A stretch of DNA of 50,450 nt from Prevotella sp. Lineage in GTDB: Bacteria > Bacteroidota > Bacteroidia > Bacteroidales > Bacteroidaceae. Position numbers and translations under genes: made by a program. The first letter of the stretch is position 1; every line of letters starts with the position of its first letter. The stretch lies in NCBI GenBank assembly GCA_017400455.1, contig JAFPTC010000032.1, positions 1 to 50,450 on the forward strand. Reading direction: 5' to 3'. The notes beneath the pieces were generated by a model. It ran no database searches. It had not been told where the DNA came from and saw nothing but the letters and a program-made list of their open reading frames with translations. Of the stretch, positions 8,714 to 15,963 are shown piece after piece.

Positions 8714-8745
8714 TTTGGCCGTTCACGTTTTTTACTGTATCTTTG
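8714..8745 (+). promoter_or_regulatory. Promoter of the GH53 operon
   Basis: TTTG (8714-8717), 20 bases, then TATCTTTG (8738-8745); 36 bases before the ATG at 8782. Confidence 0.75.
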
Positions 8746-8781
8746 CAGTGAAAATCTAAAAACAATAGAACTGTAACGACG

Positions 8782-10044
8782 ATGACACTGAAGCAGATGT
8801 TGCAGCATCCACGTGTAAGCGGCGTGATGCAAGCTTTTGCTCTGATATGCTGCCTGTTGGGGGCAAGGCCTCTGGCAGCACAGACCTTCTATGTTTGTTC
8901 GGGCAACAATACTACTACCACGAGCCAGCTCGACTTCACCGACGGCTCGCTGCAAACCTCAGCCATCGACAGCATCACCATCGACGTGCCTGCCGGCCAG
9001 CGTTTCGTGGGCGGCGACATCTCGCTGCTGCCCACCTACGAGGAGCATGGTGCCAAATACTTCGACCAGCAGGGACAGGCCCTGGACAACGTGCTGGCCT
9101 TTGTGAAGGAACAAGGCTGGAACGCCGCCCGCGTACGCCTGTTTGTCGACCCCTCGAAGGCCTCGGCCACCGATCGCGGCCAGGGCGTGCGCCAGGACCT
9201 GGACTACGTGGCCACCCTGGGGCGCCGCATCAAGGAGGCCGGCATGCTCTTCATGCTCGACTTCCACTACAGCGACTCCTGGGCCGACCCCGCCAAGCAG
9301 TGGACGCCAGCCGCCTGGCTGGCCCTGACCGACGAGCAGCTGGCCACCCAACTCTACGACTACACCCGCGAATGTCTTCAGCGCATGAACGCCGAAGGCG
9401 CCTCGCCCGACTTCATCCAGACGGGCAACGAAATCAGCTATGGCATGCTCTGGGGCAAACAGGGCACCACCGCCAACCGCTGCTACATGGGCAGCGACGA
9501 TGGCTGGCCGCGCTTCGGCCGACTGCTGAAGCAGGCCTGCCGAGCCTGCCGCGAGGTGTGCCCAAGGGCAAAAATCGTGATCCACACCGAGCGCGCCGGC
9601 CAGGCCAGCGTGCTAAAGAACTTCTACCAGCAGATGCAGCGCCAGGGCGTGGACTACGACATCATAGGCCTCTCCTACTATCCCTACTACCACGGTTCGC
9701 TCTCCACGCTCTCAGCATCGCTCAGTATGCTGGAACGCGACTTCGGCGGCCGGCAGGTGATGATAGTCGAAACGGGCTGCGCCTACCACTACCAGGTGGG
9801 CGACGACGACACGGGCTATCCCCTGACCTATGAAGGCCAGCGGAGCTTCACGGCCGACCTCATCGCCACCCTGCGCCAGCACGGAGCCGTCAGCGGACTG
9901 TTCTGGTGGTTTCCCGAGGCCAACGAGTATGGACTGAACTGGAACACCCAGCGCGTGACCGACAAATGGTACAACGCCGGACTCTTCGACAACGAGACGG
10001 GGCGCGCCCTGCCTGCCCTCTACGAACTAACCCACTTCAAATAA
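8782..10044 (+). CDS. GH53 endo-beta-1,4-galactanase, secreted
   Basis: This 420-residue protein carries an N-terminal signal segment (hydrophobic stretch ending ARPLAAQ, about residue 35). It then shows the GH53 (beta/alpha)8-barrel landmarks: GGDISLLPTYEEHG, RVRLFVDP, MLFMLDFHYSDSWADPAKQ, QTGNEI with the acid/base Glu217, LSYYPYYHGSL, and IVETGC with the nucleophile Glu330. The 113-residue spacing of the two glutamates is normal for the family. The enzyme cuts beta-1,4-galactan, the galactose side chain of pectin and type I arabinogalactan. It is followed after 29 bases by a secreted protein that is probably co-transcribed. With the GH43 arabinanase upstream it fits degradation of rhamnogalacturonan I side chains. 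No SusC/SusD pair is visible nearby, so this is not a classic complete PUL within the window. Confidence 0.92.
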   Translation: MTLKQMLQHPRVSGVMQAFALICCLLGARPLAAQTFYVCSGNNTTTTSQLDFTDGSLQTSAIDSITIDVPAGQRFVGGDISLLPTYEEHGAKYFDQQGQALDNVLAFVKEQGWNAARVRLFVDPSKASATDRGQGVRQDLDYVATLGRRIKEAGMLFMLDFHYSDSWADPAKQWTPAAWLALTDEQLATQLYDYTRECLQRMNAEGASPDFIQTGNEISYGMLWGKQGTTANRCYMGSDDGWPRFGRLLKQACRACREVCPRAKIVIHTERAGQASVLKNFYQQMQRQGVDYDIIGLSYYPYYHGSLSTLSASLSMLERDFGGRQVMIVETGCAYHYQVGDDDTGYPLTYEGQRSFTADLIATLRQHGAVSGLFWWFPEANEYGLNWNTQRVTDKWYNAGLFDNETGRALPALYELTHFK

Positions 10045-10073
10045 TTACCAACTATCAAAACAACTACAAAATT

Positions 10074-12788
10074 ATGAAGAGAATCTTTACACTGAGCATG
10101 CTCGCGCTGCTGGCCGTGATGACCATCAGCGCGCAGGGCTACCGTCGCTGGGACTTCACCAACTGGAGTACCCAGACCGTGGCTAACCTGGCCGAAGAGG
10201 CCACCAAGGGCGTCACCGGAGGCGCTTGGTCTGACACTGAGAAGGCCAATGGCGACAACCCTCAGCCGGGCAAGTGCTACTGGTCCTACTCTGCTGACAA
10301 CTGCGTCAACGGAACACTGATGGCCAACGGCACACCCATCTCCGAAACCGACGGACTGCTTTTCAACCCCGCTTACGTCAGCCGTCGTTCGCTGGCCATT
10401 GCCGTTGACTATCCCTCCACATCGCTGGGCGAATATAGTGGCCCGCAGTATCTGTGGCTGGGCGGCGGAAATGCCAAGAGTGCCGGCGCACGCCTCTACT
10501 GCTTCATCATTCCCCGCGTGCAGGTAGGCCAGAAGATTACCATCACTGCCGAGTCGCACAAGCCCAGCGACGCCCGTGGTGTGTCGCTCTTTGCCGGCGA
10601 CTGCACCAACGATGACAACAAGATTGGCGAGAGCTTCACACCCACCACACTGGATACCTATACCTGGGAAGAGGGCTGGACCCTGCCCGACGGAGTGACA
10701 GCCAGCGAGGACGGAACCATTGACATTCAGGTCTACAACACCAACGGCTGCCACATCTACTCGCTGGAAGTGGGCGACAACTCACAGAAGTCGAAGGTGG
10801 CCTTCCTCTATGGCGGCGACCTCGCCGTCGACCAGGCCTACATGCAGCTGGGCACCGACTTCAACTTCACCACCGAGGCCATCGAGGCCAACGGCCCGCT
10901 GACCATGGACCTGGCCGAGCAGTACGACGCCATCGTCATCAGCTCGACCGTTACCAACGCCGAGGCCATCAACTCGCTGAACGCCGTATCGCCCTTCGTG
11001 CCTACGCTCTGCCTGAACCCCGCCGTCTATGAGGCATGGGGTGTGGGCCAGGCCGTCGATGCCGGCACCAACTTCGCCATTGTGAAGAACAGCGGCAACG
11101 CCATCTTCCGCAACCTCACCGAGGACCAGATGCTGGAGGACCCCGACAATCCCGGCACCACCGTGCTCGTGCTCTCGGGCGGCACCAGCTATCAGGGCCT
11201 GAAGCTGGCCGGACGCTTCCAGGACGACCAAGTGCTGGCCACAGCCATGGGCAACGATGACATCGTGGCCATTCACCAGCACAACATGAGCCACAACGGC
11301 TACATCTACATCCCCTACACCCAGGAGCTGATGAAGGACGCCGTGGCCGACATGCTCCTGAACAACGCCGTGCTGGCACTGACCAACACCAAGGTGAAGG
11401 TGTCGCAGGCTCCCGCCCCCACCTTCGCACTGGAGTATAAGAACATGAACACCACCGTCAGCATCAAGAGCGGCGTGCCCGGTGCCGAAATCTTCTACAC
11501 CACCGACGGCAGCACGCCCACCGAGCAGAGCACACGCTACACCGAGCCCTTCAACCTCACGGCCGAGACCACCGTGAAGGCTGTGGTGCGCGGCGACGGC
11601 TACCTGATGAGCGACGTGGCCGAGCAGCTGGTTGACATGCGCCACCAGCAGCAACAGCCCACCATCGCCCTGGATCAGCAGGACGGCTACACAGTGGTCA
11701 GCCTGAGTGCCGGCGACGCTGAAGGCGTAGCCATCTATTACAACTATTCCGGCTCTGCCGACAGAAGCAAGTCTTCACTCTACAAAGAGCCGGTGAAGGT
11801 CAACGTCTTGGGACGCACCATCTATGCCTTCGCAGCGGTAGAGGGCTATGTAGACTCTGAGCTGGCCTCGGCCGAGGTGCCCGTGCAGAACCCGAAGGTG
11901 CGCATCGACGTGTTAGCCCACATGGACGCCAACGCCGAAACCTACAACGAGGGCAGCACTTCTACGGCCTACTACTTCTCGTGGGGCAAGAACAAGAGCG
12001 GCGAGAACGGCTACTTCTACTACAACCCCGACTCGGCCGAGGACCAGGTGGTAGTAGACCCCGAGACGGGAGAAGAGACCATTAAGACCGTCTACACCGA
12101 GATGAACCCCGAGGAGGAGAAAGACTTCGGAAACGGATGGATGATTCGCTCACGCGGACAGCTGGTCATCTGGGAGAACACCAGCAACGGCAACGAGTTC
12201 GGCAACTCCAACGGCTATAACTTCGCCACCGTGGACGACGAGAATCCCTACTTCCCCGTCACACGTTCCTACATCAACCTGGCCGACAAGAACACCCAGC
12301 CCGGCGGCGTGGACTTCCCCTACAACGCCTACATCGTCAGCACCCAGAAGTTCAAGGGTCCCTTCGACATCGTGGCCAACATTGGCAGCATCACCAAGCC
12401 CGACAGCCCGGGCACCCACCACGTAGTGCTGCAGACCTCGGCCGACGGCAACCAGTGGGAGAGCCAGTGGCAGACGGCTGGCGACACCATCGTCATCACT
12501 GAGAGCGCCCGCCTGACCCGCAACTTCGTGCGCAGCTATGAGGGCACCGACGAGGTGTATGTGCGTGCCTACCTCTGCGCCAACAACTCGAAGGTGGGCT
12601 TCTATGACCTCTACATCGCCAACCAGGGCAAGGAGTCGCAGAAGCTGCTCACCGGCATCGAGGAGCTGCCCGCAGCCATCGTGAAGCCCACGAGCAACAT
12701 GATCTTCGACCTGCAGGGCCGTCGCCTCAACGCCCGTCCCTCACAGGGCATCTACATCCAGAACGGACGTAAGTATGTGGTGAAGTAA
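10074..12788 (+). CDS. Secreted protein with chitobiase/hexosaminidase C-terminal-like domains
   Basis: This 904-residue protein begins with a signal peptide (MKRIFTLSMLALLAVMTISAQ). The ATG at 10074 is chosen because the longer frame overlaps the GH53 gene and lacks an export signal. Residues of about 25-230 form a beta-rich module rich in Trp/Tyr (possible carbohydrate binding), and about 235-435 an alpha/beta region. About 445-600 contains two chitobiase C-terminal-type repeats (EIFYTTDGSTPTEQSTRY...TVKAVVRGDGYLMS and a degenerate second copy). A further beta module follows. The C-terminus (FDLQGRRLNARPSQGIYIQNGRKYVVK) is the clearest example of the motif shared by five proteins here. No catalytic residues were recognised. 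Its position 29 bases behind the galactanase suggests a binding or accessory protein for the same polysaccharide. Confidence 0.72.
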   Translation: MKRIFTLSMLALLAVMTISAQGYRRWDFTNWSTQTVANLAEEATKGVTGGAWSDTEKANGDNPQPGKCYWSYSADNCVNGTLMANGTPISETDGLLFNPAYVSRRSLAIAVDYPSTSLGEYSGPQYLWLGGGNAKSAGARLYCFIIPRVQVGQKITITAESHKPSDARGVSLFAGDCTNDDNKIGESFTPTTLDTYTWEEGWTLPDGVTASEDGTIDIQVYNTNGCHIYSLEVGDNSQKSKVAFLYGGDLAVDQAYMQLGTDFNFTTEAIEANGPLTMDLAEQYDAIVISSTVTNAEAINSLNAVSPFVPTLCLNPAVYEAWGVGQAVDAGTNFAIVKNSGNAIFRNLTEDQMLEDPDNPGTTVLVLSGGTSYQGLKLAGRFQDDQVLATAMGNDDIVAIHQHNMSHNGYIYIPYTQELMKDAVADMLLNNAVLALTNTKVKVSQAPAPTFALEYKNMNTTVSIKSGVPGAEIFYTTDGSTPTEQSTRYTEPFNLTAETTVKAVVRGDGYLMSDVAEQLVDMRHQQQQPTIALDQQDGYTVVSLSAGDAEGVAIYYNYSGSADRSKSSLYKEPVKVNVLGRTIYAFAAVEGYVDSELASAEVPVQNPKVRIDVLAHMDANAETYNEGSTSTAYYFSWGKNKSGENGYFYYNPDSAEDQVVVDPETGEETIKTVYTEMNPEEEKDFGNGWMIRSRGQLVIWENTSNGNEFGNSNGYNFATVDDENPYFPVTRSYINLADKNTQPGGVDFPYNAYIVSTQKFKGPFDIVANIGSITKPDSPGTHHVVLQTSADGNQWESQWQTAGDTIVITESARLTRNFVRSYEGTDEVYVRAYLCANNSKVGFYDLYIANQGKESQKLLTGIEELPAAIVKPTSNMIFDLQGRRLNARPSQGIYIQNGRKYVVK

Positions 12789-12812
12789 GCCGAGACTGAG
12801 AAAAGAAGTCTT

Positions 12813-14564
12813 TTACGGATATATGTTTCCCTCATCATCTATCAGAAGGATGGTGAGGGATTCTTTTTCCACCAGCGGCTGGCAATGCTCCAGGCAGTGG
12901 CCCACCACCACGCGGGCAAAGTCCACCTTCTGCCCGTGGCTCAGCAGGTCCCACAGCTCGCGGGCCAGGGTGATGGTGCCCACGCTGACGTCAGGGCAGC
13001 CGGCCTCGCTGAGCATCTGGCCAATGAAGGCGCGGTCCATGGTGGAGCGCCGGCTGTGAGTGTCCAAATGGCCAGCAGCCAGCTTCACGGCCTTTCCCAG
13101 CATCACCCCCAGCGTGACGTTGGGAAAGCCCAGCTCATGGGCCATGGCCAGTGCCTGCCCAATGTAATTGCCATATTCCACAAAGGCCTGCTGGGGCAGG
13201 TCTGGATAGCGTGAACGCACAAATCGCTCGCTCTTGGCCCCGCTGTTCATCACCACGCGGTCCGAGCCGCTGGCCTTGGCCACCTCCATGCACTTGCGAA
13301 TACTCTCAATGAAAGCCTCCTCGCTGAAGGGTTTCACTATGCCGCTCACGCCAATGATCGAGATGCCGCCCTCGATGCCTAAGCGGGGGTTGAAGGTCTT
13401 GCTGGCCACGCGCTCGCCGTCGGGCACGCTGATGGTGACGCTGAGGGCGGGGGAAGAAAGGGGAAGAAGGTGCTGTAGGTTCTGCAGAATCATCTGGCGG
13501 GGCACGCGGTTGATGGCAGCCTCGCCAGGAAGATAGTCAAAGCCAGGCAGCGTGAAGCGGCCCACACCCTGGCCGCCCAGGATCTCGAACCGGGGAGCCA
13601 CGGCCACTTGCGCACGAATCTCCAGCCCGTCGGTCACGTCGGGATCGTCGCCGGCCTGCTTGATGCAGTAGGCATAGTCAGGCCCATAGCCCACGGGCAC
13701 GCTGATGGTCTCGCCGTTGGGCAGCGTCACCGCCACCTCAGCAGGGAGGGCGGTCGACGAGTGGCTTTTCAGGAGCTGAAGCGTAGCCGCAATGGCGGCC
13801 GCCGTGGCGCAAGTGCCCGTTGTCAGTCCGCTTTTCAGGGGGAAGAACGCCGGCAACAGCCTCTCCACCATGCGCCGCAGCCCATAAGGGCCGTTCACTG
13901 GCAGGAAGGATGCAGGCGTAGCAGGCCGTTTCAGCACAATGATGCGCATGCCCCTCCGTCGGGCGGCCTCCACCTTCTCGGCAAAACCGCCGCTCAGCCC
14001 GCTCTCCTTCAGCAGGATGGCATCGGCATCCACGCTGATGGTGCCGCCGTCCTCATAGTAGCAGAGCTGATCGTCCGTTGCCCCCTGTCTGTGGGCCAGG
14101 CTTACCGACGACGGCCGAGGCAGGATGCGGTAGTACACCTTCATGCCCTCGGCCTCCAACGGCTTCAGCCGGCTGATGCTCTGCACGCCCGTGGTGGCCA
14201 GCAGCGAGCCGATGTCGCGGGGCACCTGGTCGTAGTCCTCAATCCAGGTCAGGCTGGGGTCGCGCTCAGGATAGATGCGCTCAAAGCGAATGACGGGCAG
14301 CCCCAGCCTTGCGGCCACATGAGCCACCGTCTGGTGCAGCCGGCTGGCAAAGGGATGGGCGGCATCCACCAGCAGCCCTATGGCATGCTCACGGCAGAAG
14401 GCGGCCATCGCCTCCGCGTCCATGGCGCCGTCGAGCCGTCGTCCATGGTGCAGCGTCAGCTCCTGCTCTCCCGTCTTCGTCGAGTAGTAATAGGTCGAGC
14501 CGCTCTCTTCCAGCACCTCCACGGCCTTGCGTCCCTCCGTTGTTCCTCCAAAAAGCAATATCAT
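12813..14564 (-). CDS. CbiJ-CbiD fusion: precorrin-6A reductase / cobalt-precorrin-5B C1-methyltransferase
   Basis: The N-terminal quarter or so (MILLFGGTTEGRKAVEVL...VDAAHPFA...TGVQSI...LLKESGLSGGF) is CbiJ/CobK, the precorrin-6A reductase. From about residue 240 (LKSGLTTGTCATAAAIAA...GIEGGISIIGVSGIVKPFSEEAF...GNYIGQAL) it is CbiD, the C1 methyltransferase of the oxygen-independent B12 pathway. The two act near each other in corrin ring synthesis in the cytoplasm. I place the start at 14564 (MILLFGG): a longer frame from 14594 would begin inside the promoter element at 14592-14599. No cobalamin riboswitch is visible in the short 5' region. The gene converges with the preceding one with only 24 bases between stops. 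Other corrin genes are not in the window. Confidence 0.9.
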   Translation of the reverse strand: MILLFGGTTEGRKAVEVLEESGSTYYYSTKTGEQELTLHHGRRLDGAMDAEAMAAFCREHAIGLLVDAAHPFASRLHQTVAHVAARLGLPVIRFERIYPERDPSLTWIEDYDQVPRDIGSLLATTGVQSISRLKPLEAEGMKVYYRILPRPSSVSLAHRQGATDDQLCYYEDGGTISVDADAILLKESGLSGGFAEKVEAARRRGMRIIVLKRPATPASFLPVNGPYGLRRMVERLLPAFFPLKSGLTTGTCATAAAIAATLQLLKSHSSTALPAEVAVTLPNGETISVPVGYGPDYAYCIKQAGDDPDVTDGLEIRAQVAVAPRFEILGGQGVGRFTLPGFDYLPGEAAINRVPRQMILQNLQHLLPLSSPALSVTISVPDGERVASKTFNPRLGIEGGISIIGVSGIVKPFSEEAFIESIRKCMEVAKASGSDRVVMNSGAKSERFVRSRYPDLPQQAFVEYGNYIGQALAMAHELGFPNVTLGVMLGKAVKLAAGHLDTHSRRSTMDRAFIGQMLSEAGCPDVSVGTITLARELWDLLSHGQKVDFARVVVGHCLEHCQPLVEKESLTILLIDDEGNIYP

Positions 14565-14591
14565 GGCATGGCAAGATTCAGTATCGTGTTG

Positions 14592-14599
14592 CAAAGATA
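14592..14599 (-). promoter_or_regulatory. -7 element for cbiJ-cbiD
   Basis: On the minus strand this reads TATCTTTG, matching TAnnTTTG. It lies 28 bases before the chosen ATG and decides between the two possible starts. A -33 TTTG at the right distance was not seen. Confidence 0.5.
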
Positions 14600-14676
14600 G
14601 ATAATTATTCTGAGATTATGATGTCTGTCCGACAAAAAATGCGGAGCCACCGCAGAAATTTTCGTGAAATAATTAC

Positions 14677-14684
14677 TATCTTTG
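14677..14684 (+). promoter_or_regulatory. -7 element for the NUDIX gene
   Basis: TATCTTTG, 31 bases before the ATG at 14715 and divergent from the cbiJ-cbiD promoter. Confidence 0.5.
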
Positions 14685-14714
14685 CAAGCAGAAATAATTA
14701 TGCTGTCAAAAGTT

Positions 14715-15098
14715 ATGAAACGAATAGAAGTTGTTGCAGCCATCATCCACGATGACCAAGATCGTATCTTCGCCACGCAGCGGGGATATGGCGACTATAA
14801 GGACTGGTGGGAGTTTCCTGGCGGAAAGATGGAAGCGGGTGAGACGCCCGAAGAGGCGCTGAAGCGCGAGATATGGGAGGAACTGGAGACGCGCATCGTG
14901 GTGGAGCGGCTGGTGGAAACGGTAGAATGGGACTACCCGCAGTTCCACTTAACCATGCATTGCTACCTCTGCCACGTAGAGAGCGGACATCTGGAACTGA
15001 AGGAGCACGAGGCTGCGAAGTGGCTCCGCAAAGACGAGCTGGAAAGCGTCAACTGGTTGCCAGCGGACCGGGAATTAGTAAGGAAGCTGAAAAAGTAA
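14715..15098 (+). CDS. NUDIX hydrolase, MutT-like (8-oxo-dGTP diphosphatase type)
   Basis: This 127-residue protein has a complete NUDIX box, G-GKMEAGETPEEALKREIWEEL, in the expected GX5EX7REUXEE form, between a VVAAIIHDDQDRIFATQR strand and a WDYPQFHLTMHCYLC strand. The WWEFPGGK phrase is typical of MutT and CTP pyrophosphohydrolases, which remove damaged or unwanted nucleoside triphosphates. I choose ATG 14715 (MKRIEVVAA), the position where family members begin; 14700 is possible but gives only a very short leader. Substrate cannot be told from the sequence. Confidence 0.88.
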   Translation: MKRIEVVAAIIHDDQDRIFATQRGYGDYKDWWEFPGGKMEAGETPEEALKREIWEELETRIVVERLVETVEWDYPQFHLTMHCYLCHVESGHLELKEHEAAKWLRKDELESVNWLPADRELVRKLKK

Positions 15099-15104
15099 TC
15101 AAAA

Positions 15105-15279
15105 ATGCTTATTTTACGATTATTCTTTGGTAAGGTCACTGATTATGACGCAGATAGAAATTGGAACAGTTCTTTCTTGAAGAAATCATTTAAGGCGTTA
15201 ACATGGGGGGACGACTGTTTCCTGTAAAACCACCATTGAAGAATTGGCGAAGAAAGCGATAGAATATTTGTCGTAAAAA
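15105..15279 (+). pseudogene. Possible decayed small gene
   Basis: A short frame from ATG 15105 (MLILRLFFGKVTDYDADRNW...) stops after about 40 codons. A shift of frame continues into KTTIEELAKKAIEYLS and a stop near 15276. The stretch is AT-rich compared with its surroundings. It looks like a frameshifted remnant, but I recognise no family, and it may be chance. Confidence 0.2.
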
Positions 15280-15399
15280 CGAAAGTATTGTTTGAACCTC
15301 GTTGATTATTGTTTTTTATCAGTAATTCTTTTGGGCATTTATGCTTATGGTAAGGCTTATTTGCCAGTAACTTTAGCGAAGAACAATCATCTCTGAAAC
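15280..15399. other. AT-rich gene-free stretch
   Basis: Between the possible remnant and the first structured repeat copy I see no gene, hairpin or promoter that can be supported. Confidence 0.4.
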
Positions 15400-15726
15400 T
15401 TTTTCAACCTGTGCGGTTGCAAATCTGTTTTGTCTCCCGCCAGCCCTCTCTCCGCCCCTGCCATGCTTTTTTCATTCAGAAGCCCCTGTCTGCTGAAACG
15501 GGAGCACTGGAGAAAGGGGGAAAGACACGCGAGAAAAAGGGATAAGACGCTGGGTAATAGGGAAAAAGGTACCGGGTTGCCTGATTCGGGCGGCCGCCCT
15601 CATTAATAAGGGCGGGCGCCCTTATTAATGCGAGCGGGCGGGCTTATAGGTGTGGGCGGGCGCTGAATCCCGTGTTTTATTCAGGCGGTCTAATGTGGCA
15701 TATTTCATTTTTGTATTTGGGCAAAA
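15400..15726 (+). repeat. Structured interspersed repeat, copy A (about 327 bp)
   Basis: This is one of three copies of a long intergenic repeat. Blocks shared with the other copies, in order: TTTTCAACCTG...GCGGTTGCAAATC (shared with copy C only), CCCCTGCCATGC...CAGAAG-CCCTGTCTGC-GAAACGGGAG, GCTGGGTAATAGGGAAAAAG, a central inverted repeat (here ATTAATAAGGGCG / CGCCCTTATTAAT, 15602-15629), a hairpin CTGAAT...ATTCAG (15663-15684), and TCTAATGTGGCATA...GTATTTGGGCAAA. It has no credible ORF. It lies between the convergent NUDIX and tRNA genes. Confidence 0.9.
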
Positions 15727-15750
15727 TGCCATTTGAAGGTCACCAACCGA

Positions 15751-15788
15751 CAAAAGAAAAAGCACTTGCGAGAAACTCACAAGTGCTT
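15751..15788 (-). terminator. Intrinsic terminator of the tRNA gene
   Basis: On the minus strand a 9-bp stem (AAGCACTTG / CAAGTGCTT, 11-base loop) is followed by a T-rich tract, TTTTCTTTT. It lies 11 bases beyond the 3' end of the tRNA. Confidence 0.8.
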
Positions 15789-15799
15789 GACTTTCAGTG

Positions 15800-15873
15800 T
15801 GGACCAGCCAGGGCTTGAACCTGGGACCTCCAGATTATGAGTCTGTTGCTCTAACCAACTGAGCTACAAGTCC
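15800..15873 (-). tRNA. tRNA with CAU anticodon (elongator Met, or Ile2)
   Basis: Read on the minus strand, a 74-base cloverleaf can be drawn. The acceptor is GGACTTG/CTGGTCC with discriminator A, the D arm starts GCTC...GAGC, the anticodon loop is CTCATAA (anticodon CAU), and the T arm is CCAGG-TTCAAGC-CCTGG. The acceptor has a U-U at pair 6-67 and the anticodon stem an A-G at 27-43. CCA is not encoded. The D-arm sequence AGTTGGTTAGAGC favours elongator tRNA-Met, but a lysidine-modified tRNA-Ile cannot be excluded without a covariance model. Confidence 0.9.
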
Positions 15874-15923
15874 GAAAAATGTGGTTGCAAAGGTACGGTT
15901 TCTTTGGCAAATATCCAAATTTT

Positions 15924-15955
15924 TTTGGTGAAAAATAAAAAAAGCAGTAACTTTG
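15924..15955 (+). promoter_or_regulatory. Promoter of ribF
   Basis: TTTG (15924-15927), 20 bases, then TAACTTTG (15948-15955). The ATG follows only 8 bases after the -7 element, so the transcript should be leaderless or nearly so. An earlier in-frame ATG at 15904 lies upstream of the promoter and is unlikely. Confidence 0.75.
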
Positions 15956-15963
15956 CAGGCCAA

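Noticed and set aside
8413-8955. Several overlapping small frames between the VapC-like and GH53 genes
   Set aside because: They cross the palindrome and the GH53 promoter, conflict with each other and show no family likeness.
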